Shown: piece by piece, positions 52,583 through 59,588 of the stretch
Layout: each line of letters opens with the position of its first letter
Numbering within the stretch: position 1 is the stretch's first letter
Source: Desulfovibrionales bacterium
Lineage (GTDB): Bacteria; Desulfobacterota; QYQD01
NCBI GenBank assembly: GCA_028715605.1
Contig: JAQURM010000006.1
Location: 1-59,588, forward strand
Direction: 5' to 3'
DNA: 59,588 bases
Program-made: the position numbers and the translations under genes
Notes under the pieces: generated by a model
Told to the model about the DNA's origin: nothing
Database searches by the model: none
What the model saw: the letters and a program-made list of their open reading frames with translations, nothing else

Positions 52583-53788
52583 ATGCCTGTAACTACCATT
52601 GAAGAGGCCCTGAAAGATATTAAGGCCGGAAAGATGGTCATCCTGATTGATGATGAGGACAGGGAAAACGAGGGCGACCTGACCATGGCAGCGGAAAAGA
52701 TTTCACCGGAGGCCATTAATTTCATGGCCCGTTATGGCCGGGGTCTGATATGCCTTTCTCTTACTCAAGAAAAGATTGAACAGTTGCAAATTCCTATGAT
52801 GATCGGCCATAACACATCTCCTTTTCGAACTGCCTTCACTGTATCCATAGAAGCAAAACGGGGGGTAACTACCGGAATTTCTGCGGCAGACCGCGCCACA
52901 ACCATACTTACCGCTATTGGCGACGATGCCGGCCCTGATGATCTGGTCATGCCCGGGCATATTTTCCCATTAAGGGCACGTAAGGGCGGTGTCTTGGTAC
53001 GCACCGGCCAGACCGAAGGCTCGGTTGATCTGGCCAGAATGGCCGGGTTGAAACCGGCCGGCGTCATCTGCGAGATCATGAAAGATGACGGCACGATGGC
53101 CCGTCTCCCCGATCTGGAGATATTTGCGGCGGAATATAACCTTAAGATCGTTGCCGTCCGTGATATAATAGAATACCGGCTCAGAAACGAGAGCTTTGTG
53201 CATCGGGCAGCAACGACGGTTCTTCCTACCCTCTACGGCGGGGAATTCACGGCCATAGCCTTCACTAATGACATAGACGATAGCGAGCATCTGGCCCTGG
53301 TTAAGGGCGAGATTAACCCTGAAGACGAAGTTCTGGTGCGCGTCCATTCCGAGTGTCTTACCGGAGACGTGTTAGGATCCCTGCGTTGCGATTGCGGCAA
53401 ACAATTGCAAGCCGCCATGAAAATGGTGGAACGGGAAGGGAAGGGGGTTATACTTTACATGGCCCAGGAGGGTCGGGGCATAGGCCTTGTCAATAAGATC
53501 AAGGCATATGCCCTGCAGGATCAGGGAAGGGATACGGTAGAAGCCAATTTAGAGCTGGGCTTTAAAGCCGACCTCAGGGACTACGGCATAGGCGCACAGA
53601 TACTGCACGATCTTGGTGTTCGCAAGATGAGACTTCTGACCAATAACCCCAAAAAAATTATTGGCCTGGAGGGATATGACCTTAAGGTTACAGAAAGGGT
53701 GCCCATCGAAGTCCCTCCTGGCAAAGAGAATATCCGTTACCTCAAGACCAAAGAAAAAAAGATGGGGCATATATTGAATCTTGATTAA
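52583..53788 (+). CDS. ribBA: bifunctional DHBP synthase / GTP cyclohydrolase II
   Basis: 401 residues from ATG 52583 (AAGGAGAAT before it). RibB half (1-200) has [18 protein letters not shown] and [18 protein letters not shown]-type loops (in part: [16 protein letters not shown]). RibA half has the zinc cysteines in [21 protein letters not shown] and AQEGRGIGL. It supplies both precursors of riboflavin. Confidence 0.95.
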   Translation: MPVTTIEEALKDIKAGKMVILIDDEDRENEGDLTMAAEKISPEAINFMARYGRGLICLSLTQEKIEQLQIPMMIGHNTSPFRTAFTVSIEAKRGVTTGISAADRATTILTAIGDDAGPDDLVMPGHIFPLRARKGGVLVRTGQTEGSVDLARMAGLKPAGVICEIMKDDGTMARLPDLEIFAAEYNLKIVAVRDIIEYRLRNESFVHRAATTVLPTLYGGEFTAIAFTNDIDDSEHLALVKGEINPEDEVLVRVHSECLTGDVLGSLRCDCGKQLQAAMKMVEREGKGVILYMAQEGRGIGLVNKIKAYALQDQGRDTVEANLELGFKADLRDYGIGAQILHDLGVRKMRLLTNNPKKIIGLEGYDLKVTERVPIEVPPGKENIRYLKTKEKKMGHILNLD

Positions 53789-53904
53789 AATGGTGAGCAT
53801 TCGGCAGTCAGCTCGCCACAATACCGGCGAATCTTCGACCGTCAGCGATCGGCAGTGAGATTGGTTGAAAAAAATCAATAAATTTTAAAAAAGAGGGAAG
53901 AAAC

Positions 53905-54393
53905 ATGGCCAGAGTATTCGAAGGCAAGATACGGGCCGAAGGGCTCAAGATAGCCATTATCATCAGTCGATTTAATGACTTTATCGGTGAACGGCTTATG
54001 GGCGGGGCCATGGATGCCTTGCTGCGTCACGGGGCAAGCGAAAAGGATATCGATATATACAAGGTTCCGGGGGCCTTTGAGATTCCACTGGTGGCCAAAA
54101 AGGCGGCTAACGCCGGTAAATATGATGCTGTAATTTGCCTGGGCGCGGTCATCAGAGGGGCAACGCCACATTTTGAATATGTCAGCGCCGAAGTCTCCAA
54201 GGGAATCGCCCATGTATCCCTGGATACCGGTGTTCCCCTAGCTTTTGGTATCCTTACCACGGACACTATCGAGCAGGCCATTGAACGTGCCGGAACTAAA
54301 GCAGGCAACAAGGGGTGGGACGCGGCCCTGGCCGCTATTGAAATGGTCAATCTTATTAAGGCTATTCACCGCAAAGACACAAAGGAAACCTAA
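53905..54393 (+). CDS. ribH: 6,7-dimethyl-8-ribityllumazine synthase
   Basis: 162 residues. The motifs [48 protein letters not shown] and [14 protein letters not shown] are diagnostic. It forms the icosahedral or pentameric enzyme before RibE. Strong GAGGGAAG site. Repeat fragments of the TCAGC type (53798-53860) separate it from ribBA. Confidence 0.96.
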   Translation: MARVFEGKIRAEGLKIAIIISRFNDFIGERLMGGAMDALLRHGASEKDIDIYKVPGAFEIPLVAKKAANAGKYDAVICLGAVIRGATPHFEYVSAEVSKGIAHVSLDTGVPLAFGILTTDTIEQAIERAGTKAGNKGWDAALAAIEMVNLIKAIHRKDTKET

Positions 54394-54525
54394 GATAATA
54401 AAAATAGTTGATGTTCCTTAAGGCCTCGCGTTTTTTGCCTGCTCCGTAGGGAGGAACCGACCGTATCGGGGCGCCTTGGCAGCGGACTGTTAGGACTGCC
54501 GGAACCTCTTTGAAAGACTTATCGT

Positions 54526-54951
54526 ATGGGCATTCGCCGGAAGGCACGAGAAAGCGCTCTCCAAATATTGTACGAAATGGACCTGACCGGGTCGGGGGCA
54601 GAAAAGGCGACGTCCGCCTTCTGCGCTTCATTTAAAATTCCGGAGCAGGCACATGATTTCTGCTTACGACTGGTCAAGGGTGTCGAGACCCATCGGGGAC
54701 AAATAGATATTTTAGTTAATGGGCATTCTGAGCACTGGCGGCTGAATCGAATGTCGCGGGTGGATCGGAATATCTTGCGGCTGGCTGCATTTGAACTCTT
54801 GTATTGTGACGACATCCCTCCTAAGGTAACTATCAACGAGGCAGTAGAGCTGGGTAAAAAATTTGGGACCGACGATTCCGGTCCTTTTATAAATGGAATA
54901 CTGGACGCCATCAGCCATCAGCTATGTCGGGGCGGGAGTGATAAAACTTAG
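54526..54951 (+). CDS. nusB: transcription antitermination protein NusB
   Basis: 141 residues, all-helical. It opens with [19 protein letters not shown] and contains [34 protein letters not shown] and FINGILDAI, all NusB-typical. It binds boxA with NusE (S10) in rRNA antitermination. It follows ribH, the common ribH-nusB pairing. The 132-base gap shows no structure that I can assign. Confidence 0.94.
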   Translation: MGIRRKARESALQILYEMDLTGSGAEKATSAFCASFKIPEQAHDFCLRLVKGVETHRGQIDILVNGHSEHWRLNRMSRVDRNILRLAAFELLYCDDIPPKVTINEAVELGKKFGTDDSGPFINGILDAISHQLCRGGSDKT

Positions 54952-54953
54952 CT

Positions 54954-57452
54954 ATGACGGAAGTACAAACGAATAACTACGCCTTTCAAGAAATAGAGAC
55001 GCGCTGGCAGGCGTATTGGAAAGCGAATAAGACTTTTAAGACCGCAGCAGACGGTACAAAGGATAAATTTTATCTCCTTGAAATGTTCCCTTATCCCTCA
55101 GGCAGGATTCATATGGGCCATGTCCGCAACTATACCATAGGGGATGTCTTTGCGCGCTACAAGCGGATGAGAGGCTATAACGTACTCCACCCCATGGGCT
55201 GGGATGCCTTTGGACTTCCGGCAGAAAATGCGGCCATAAAACATAAAATTCATCCTGCCCGGTGGACATACGAGAACATCAATTATATGCGTTCTCAGTT
55301 GCAAAAAATGGGATTTAGTTATGACTGGGATCGGGAGATTGCCACCTGCGATCCCGGCTACTATCGTTGGGAACAGCTATTTTTTATCCAGATGTACGAG
55401 AAGGGGCTGGCATATCGCAGGGAATCTCCGGTTAACTGGTGTGAAAAATGCGGCACGGTCCTGGCTAACGAACAGGTCGTGGGAAGTGGTGTCTGCTGGC
55501 GCTGCGATACGCCGGTTACTACCCGCCGGTTGAAGCAGTGGTTCTTTAGAATCACGGCTTACGCCGATGAGCTGCTGGCGGAATGTGACCGTCTTACCGG
55601 CTGGCCTGAAAAAGTGGTTACCATGCAAAAAAACTGGATCGGTAAGAGCGAAGGGTCCGAGATCCACTTTCCTATTGAGGGTTCTGATGAAAAGATAACG
55701 GTATTTACCACCCGGCCGGACACCGTATTTGGAGCCACTTTTATGAGTCTGGCGGTTGACCATCCATTAGTCCTTGAGCTTTCCCGTAGCGCTTTCCGGG
55801 AGGCCGCTGTGCTGGCCTTTGCAGAAAAAGAAAATCGTGAAAAAAGATCGCGTATCGGGGGCGAAGACTTTGAGAAGGAAGGCGTCTTTACGGGGGCCTA
55901 TTGTCTGAATCCCCTTACCGGCCGGCGTATGCCCATATTTGCGGCCAATTTTGTTTTAATGGAGTATGGGTCCGGCGCAGTCATGGCCGTACCGGCGCAC
56001 GATCAGCGTGATTTTGAATTTGCCCGCAAGTACGGTCTGGAAGTTGTGGTGGTTATTCAACCGCCGGGAGATAAACTCTCCCCTGGAAATATGACTGAGG
56101 CCTATGTCGAAGAAGGCGCAATGGTCAACTCCGGTCAATTTGACGGCATGAACAGCAACGAGGCTAAAAAGGCCATCATCCGCCATCTTGAAACAACCGG
56201 CCTGGGTAAAAAGGCGGTAAGTTATCGGCTGCGGGACTGGGGGATATCCAGACAGCGCTACTGGGGCGCGCCGATACCTATTATTTACTGTGATACATGT
56301 GGCGCTGTGCCCGTACCGGAAAAGGATCTGCCGGTTGTACTTCCTCTGGATGCCGAAATAGATGAGACCGGCCGCTCACCTCTTCCCCGGCTCAGTTCCT
56401 TTGTCAACACCACGTGCTCTTCCTGCGGCCGGGCCGCCCGCCGGGAAACAGACACCATGGATACTTTCGTTGAGTCTTCATGGTACTTTGCTCGCTATGC
56501 CTGCCCTGACTACACGGAAGCCCCACTTGACCGGGCCGGAGTCGATTACTGGCTGCCGGTTGACCAATATATAGGCGGGGTAGAGCATGCCATACTCCAC
56601 TTATTATATGCGCGCTTTTATACCAAGGTGCTGCGTGATCTGGGCTGGCTTAATATAAACGAACCGTTTAGAAATCTCCTTACCCAGGGGATGGTCATAA
56701 AAGACGGGGCAAAGATGTCGAAGTCCAAGGGCAATGTAGTCGATCCCGATGACCTCATAAATCGCTACGGCGCGGATACAGTACGCCTTTTTTGCCTGTT
56801 TGCCGCTCCTCCGGAACGCGACCTGGAGTGGAGTGACCAGGGCGTGGAAGGCGCCTATCGTTTCTTGAATCGGGTCTGGCGCCTTGTAACTGAAAACCGG
56901 GTTACAATAGCCCAATCTCCGGCTGTAATCAATGTATTCGAACTAAAGGGCGAAGCAAAGGCGCTGCATCGTAAAATCCACCAGACCATTAAAAAGGTCG
57001 GCGCAGATATTGAGGACAGATTCCATTTCAACACCGCTATAAGCGCCGTAATGGAACTGGTCAATGATGCTTATGGTGTCATCGGCTTAGGCGATAAAGA
57101 TCCGCAGACCCTGGCCGTCTTGAAACTGGCGATAGAGACCGTCATCATATCACTCTCACCATTCGCGCCCCATATTGCGGAAGAGCTGTGGCAAACCATG
57201 GGGCATAAGGAACTGCTCTCGTCAGTTTCCTGGCCTTCCTATGATGAAGAAGCAGCCCGCCAGGAAAAAGTAGAGCTTGTTGTCCAGGTCAACGGCAAAG
57301 TACGCAGCCGTGTCGAGGTGGATGCCGGGCAAGGAGAATCAGAGATCAAGGAAGCTGCCATTAGCGACCTGCGTATCAAAGAATGGATTAAGGAAAAAGA
57401 GATTAAAAAGGTCATCATAGTCGGGAATAAATTGGTAAACATCGTGGTTTAG
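54954..57452 (+). CDS. leuS: leucyl-tRNA synthetase
   Basis: 832 residues. HIGH motif in [17 protein letters not shown], zinc/editing CP1 domain in the middle (about 220-420, [16 protein letters not shown]), KMSKS in [17 protein letters not shown] and the C-terminal domain ending [10 protein letters not shown]...[13 protein letters not shown]. It starts 2 bases after the nusB stop, so the two are coupled. Confidence 0.96.
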   Translation: MTEVQTNNYAFQEIETRWQAYWKANKTFKTAADGTKDKFYLLEMFPYPSGRIHMGHVRNYTIGDVFARYKRMRGYNVLHPMGWDAFGLPAENAAIKHKIHPARWTYENINYMRSQLQKMGFSYDWDREIATCDPGYYRWEQLFFIQMYEKGLAYRRESPVNWCEKCGTVLANEQVVGSGVCWRCDTPVTTRRLKQWFFRITAYADELLAECDRLTGWPEKVVTMQKNWIGKSEGSEIHFPIEGSDEKITVFTTRPDTVFGATFMSLAVDHPLVLELSRSAFREAAVLAFAEKENREKRSRIGGEDFEKEGVFTGAYCLNPLTGRRMPIFAANFVLMEYGSGAVMAVPAHDQRDFEFARKYGLEVVVVIQPPGDKLSPGNMTEAYVEEGAMVNSGQFDGMNSNEAKKAIIRHLETTGLGKKAVSYRLRDWGISRQRYWGAPIPIIYCDTCGAVPVPEKDLPVVLPLDAEIDETGRSPLPRLSSFVNTTCSSCGRAARRETDTMDTFVESSWYFARYACPDYTEAPLDRAGVDYWLPVDQYIGGVEHAILHLLYARFYTKVLRDLGWLNINEPFRNLLTQGMVIKDGAKMSKSKGNVVDPDDLINRYGADTVRLFCLFAAPPERDLEWSDQGVEGAYRFLNRVWRLVTENRVTIAQSPAVINVFELKGEAKALHRKIHQTIKKVGADIEDRFHFNTAISAVMELVNDAYGVIGLGDKDPQTLAVLKLAIETVIISLSPFAPHIAEELWQTMGHKELLSSVSWPSYDEEAARQEKVELVVQVNGKVRSRVEVDAGQGESEIKEAAISDLRIKEWIKEKEIKKVIIVGNKLVNIVV

Positions 57453-57474
57453 GCTTAAAAAAGGTTACGTTAAA

Positions 57475-57990
57475 ATGAAGACATACGCTAAGGTTATCAA
57501 TTCGTTACTGCTATTTTTTTTCATTTCCGCCTGTGGTTATCACTTCAGCGGACAAGGCAATCCCTTTTCCGAAGATATAAAGACCATAGCTGTTCCGGTA
57601 TTCAGTAATCAGACGGGAGAGACAGGTTTCGAAAACTATTTAACAAACCAGTTGGTCTATGAATTTACAAGCCGAAAAAGGCTGAGGGTGGTCGATATCA
57701 AGGATGCGGATGTCGTTCTAAAAGGTAAAATACGGTCGATTAACCTGCCGGATATATCCTTTAGCGGCACTTATCTAGGGCTGGAAAGGAAGGCGGTAGT
57801 TACGATAGAAGCGGTATTAGAAAGGCGCGACGGCAGCGTACTCTGGCAGAACAAAGACATAATCAGAGAAGAGGTCTATAAGGTAGAAAGCAGCCCCCTT
57901 ACCACAGAAACCAATAAGCAGACGGCCCTTCATAAGATCGCCACTGACCTTGCCGAGATGATCCACATGCGGATATTTGAAGACTTCTAA
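57475..57990 (+). CDS. lptE: LPS assembly lipoprotein LptE
   Basis: 171 residues. A signal peptide with lipobox FISAC (Cys20) is followed by GYHFSGQ, the conserved LptE start (GYxLxG), and TIAVPVFSNQTGETGFE. LptE plugs the LptD outer-membrane channel during LPS export. It follows leuS, as in gammaproteobacteria. It supports a Gram-negative host. Confidence 0.88.
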   Translation: MKTYAKVINSLLLFFFISACGYHFSGQGNPFSEDIKTIAVPVFSNQTGETGFENYLTNQLVYEFTSRKRLRVVDIKDADVVLKGKIRSINLPDISFSGTYLGLERKAVVTIEAVLERRDGSVLWQNKDIIREEVYKVESSPLTTETNKQTALHKIATDLAEMIHMRIFEDF

Positions 57991-58009
57991 TCGATGAACT
58001 CATAAAAAG

Positions 58010-58196
58010 TCCAAAATATCACGCAAAGCCGCCAAGGACGCAAAAAGAATAAAATTTGGAACTCAGGAACTCATGAAAAAATCTTTTATTCCTGATTTCT
58101 TGATTTCCAGATTTTCTTTTTTCCTTCGCGGTCTTTGCGCCTTTGCGTGAGATATAGACATGGCCTGTACCCGTCTGGATACAGGCTATGTCTATA
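58010..58196. repeat. inverted 'GCAAAGCCGCCAAGGACGC' repeat plus a strong hairpin
   Basis: acgcaaagccgccaaggacg (58019-) and gcggtctttgcgcctttgcg (58128-) face each other around about 90 bases. Then a 17-bp stem tatagacatggcctgta/tacaggctatgtctata (58153-58196) sits between the convergent lptE and rpsT genes. The second hairpin may act as a shared transcription end, but there is no long T-run. Confidence 0.6.
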
Positions 58197-58220
58197 TTGG
58201 TATGCCGGAATATTTTCGTC

Positions 58221-58499
58221 TTAGCTTTGTGAGCCGGATTGAAGGGCGTTTACATGTTTGGTCAAACGCGAAATCTTGCGAGCAGCGTTTCTGTGATGGA
58301 GTGTCCCCTTGGAAGCAGCCTTGTCGATGACCGGAATGGCTTTAGCCAAAGACTCCTTGGCCTTATCCGGTGATTTTTCTGCCATAGCAGTCTGGACTGC
58401 TTTGATTACATTTTTAACCCGGGTCTTAATAGCTTTATTAATTTCCTGCTTTTTTTCAGCCTGTTTAGCCCTCTTAATCGCTGATTTATGATTAGCCAA
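58221..58499 (-). CDS. rpsT: 30S ribosomal protein S20
   Basis: 92 residues from UUG at 58497-58499 after GGAGGGCGGG; LANHKSAIKRAKQAEKKQ is the S20 start. The in-frame ATG at 58547 lies before the ribosome site and is not family-like. S20 mRNA of E. coli also starts at UUG and is autoregulated. Monocistronic, convergent with lptE. Confidence 0.93.
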   Translation of the reverse strand: MANHKSAIKRAKQAEKKQEINKAIKTRVKNVIKAVQTAMAEKSPDKAKESLAKAIPVIDKAASKGTLHHRNAARKISRLTKHVNALQSGSQS

Positions 58500-58552
58500 C
58501 TTCCCGCCCTCCTTAAAAAATCCTGAATTATCGTTGAAGTAAAACACCCGTA

Positions 58553-58581
58553 TAAATAATTGGTTAAAGGTATTATGTCAA
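58553..58581 (-). promoter_or_regulatory. candidate promoter of rpsT
   Basis: Perfect -35 TTGACA (58576-58581), 17 bases, then TATTTA (58553-58558), a moderate -10, on the minus strand. It is about 55 bases upstream of the UUG start. Confidence 0.5.
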
Positions 58582-58777
58582 GGTTTTTCCGACTCTTTGT
58601 CGGCGGCTTCGTAAAAAAGTCCCCCAATACCCCGTCCCCTTTTGTTAACATATATCATTTTGGTAGTGCGTATACAGAATCCTGTGCTAAAATAATTTGG
58701 AAGCAGAGATATATTTCCGCTGGCTATAGCCGTCTTGGAGATATACAAATTGAAGGCGCTGGAGCGCAGAACTTAAC

Positions 58778-59588
58778 ATGCCTGAACTTCCAGAAGTCGA
58801 GAATATAGTAAGAGACCTCCGGCCAAAGCTCTGTGGTAAGCTTATAAAAGCGGTTGAAGTTGCTCACCATAGCATAATAACAGGCCGGAAAAATAGTTTT
58901 TCAAGACTCATCAGGAATAAGAAAATCAAGGGCCTATCCCGGAAAGGCAAATGTATTGTCTTTGATCTGTCAAATGGCTATGAGCTTAGCATCCATCTGG
59001 GCATGACCGGTCAATTATTATACCGGCAGAAGGGTGGGGCGATAGACCGGCATACCCGCATGGTCTTTCATCTTAATGATAATCTACATGAGTTACGTTT
59101 TGCCGATATGCGTCGCTTTGGCTGGGTTTCCCTCCGGTCGAAGATGCGCCGGGGCGTGAGGCCGGGTGAAGACAAAAATGCCTATCTGGATAATCTGGGC
59201 CCTGATGCCCTGACCCTCGATCTGAAAGGGTTCAAAACCTGTCTCTCTAACCGAACCGGCACAGTAAAAGGTCTCTTGCTCAATCAGCATATTATAAGCG
59301 GTCTGGGGAATATTTATACGGATGAAAGTCTTTACCGGGCCGGCATCCATCCGCGAAGAAAGGTAAATACGCTCACTGAACATGAGATCAAAAGACTCCA
59401 TGAGGCCATCGGGCAGATACTCAAAGAGGCTATTGTCTGTGGTGGTTCTAGTGTCAGCACCTATAGGCTGCCGGATGGAAAAGAGGGGGAATTCCAGAGA
59501 CAGCATAAGGTATATAAGCGGCAAGGCAGGCCGTGCCCGCGGTGTAGGACGCCTATTGTCAGGATAAAGGTGGCCGGGCGGGGAACCT
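58778..59588 (+). CDS. mutM: formamidopyrimidine-DNA glycosylase (5' part; runs off the window)
   Basis: 270 codons visible. The catalytic N terminus PELPEVENIVRDL (Pro2, Glu3), the lysine region SRKGKCIVFDL, the HTH-side NQHIISGLGNIYTDE and the zinc-finger start VYKRQGRPCPRC are all present. The second zinc-finger CxxC and stop lie beyond the window. It excises 8-oxoguanine. Fragments of the GCGGCGT repeat lie upstream near 58606. Confidence 0.94.
   Translation, partial: MPELPEVENIVRDLRPKLCGKLIKAVEVAHHSIITGRKNSFSRLIRNKKIKGLSRKGKCIVFDLSNGYELSIHLGMTGQLLYRQKGGAIDRHTRMVFHLNDNLHELRFADMRRFGWVSLRSKMRRGVRPGEDKNAYLDNLGPDALTLDLKGFKTCLSNRTGTVKGLLLNQHIISGLGNIYTDESLYRAGIHPRRKVNTLTEHEIKRLHEAIGQILKEAIVCGGSSVSTYRLPDGKEGEFQRQHKVYKRQGRPCPRCRTPIVRIKVAGRGT

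Overview
The window looks like chromosomal DNA of a Gram-negative anaerobe, most likely a sulfate-reducing or related Desulfobacterota (deltaproteobacterial) lineage. This is inferred from two DsrC sulfur-carrier paralogues, an LptE-type outer-membrane lipoprotein, an EtfA with an N-terminal two-cluster ferredoxin domain, and the deltaproteobacterial gene order yceD-rpmF-plsX-fab-rpiB-glyA-nrdR-rib-nusB-leuS. No rRNA is present, so the assignment is indirect.

Layout. 1-9.5 kb: a partial gene, a small Zn-ribbon protein, an ATP-grasp ligase, dsrC, rarA, a complete branched-chain amino-acid ABC transporter (livKHMGF, minus strand), a small lipoprotein, a MerR-type regulator and ihfA. 9.5-16.9 kb (minus): the translation block thrS-infC-rpmI-rplT-pheS-pheT-ihfA preceded by tRNA-Arg, tRNA-Lys and tRNA-Val. 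ThrS lacks the TGS domain and infC probably starts at AUA. 17.2-22.1 kb: a second DsrC facing two minus-strand genes, a cobalamin-type radical SAM protein fused to an FKBP/trigger-factor-like domain and TPR-like repeats, and a YcaO-TPR protein. This is the best candidate for an undescribed system, possibly protein thioamidation or methylation using a DsrC-type sulfur donor.

22.3-33.1 kb is an accessory zone interleaved with chromosomal genes (yfcE, dacA, prmA). It holds small genes on the minus strand separated by integron attC-like imperfect hairpins: a HEPN-like protein, a lipoprotein, a nucleotidyltransferase pair, an OB-like cassette protein, a SWIM protein and a hypothetical. There is no integrase in view. 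Three copies of a repeat, each with a conserved sigma-70-like promoter (TTGGAA-17-TATAAA) pointing into the cassette genes, sit at the cassette edges. The zone also holds an intact IS630-type element, a small MITE-like insertion and a type II restriction-modification locus with an XRE controller.

33.1-39 kb: tldE/tldD metallopeptidase genes, a MEMO1/AmmeMemoRadiSam B gene and gltX. 39-57.5 kb (plus): a long biosynthetic run of yceD-rpmF-plsX-fabH, then an acyl-CoA dehydrogenase and etfB-etfA unexpectedly inserted before fabG-acpP-fabF, followed by rpiB, glyA, a dCMP deaminase, nrdR, ribD-ribE-ribBA-ribH, nusB, leuS and lptE. The end carries rpsT (UUG start) and the 5' part of mutM, which runs off the window.

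Intergenic spaces are unusually rich in dispersed imperfect-palindrome repeats of at least six families. Two near-identical composite copies lie beside ribosomal protein genes (rpmI/rplT and rpmF/plsX).
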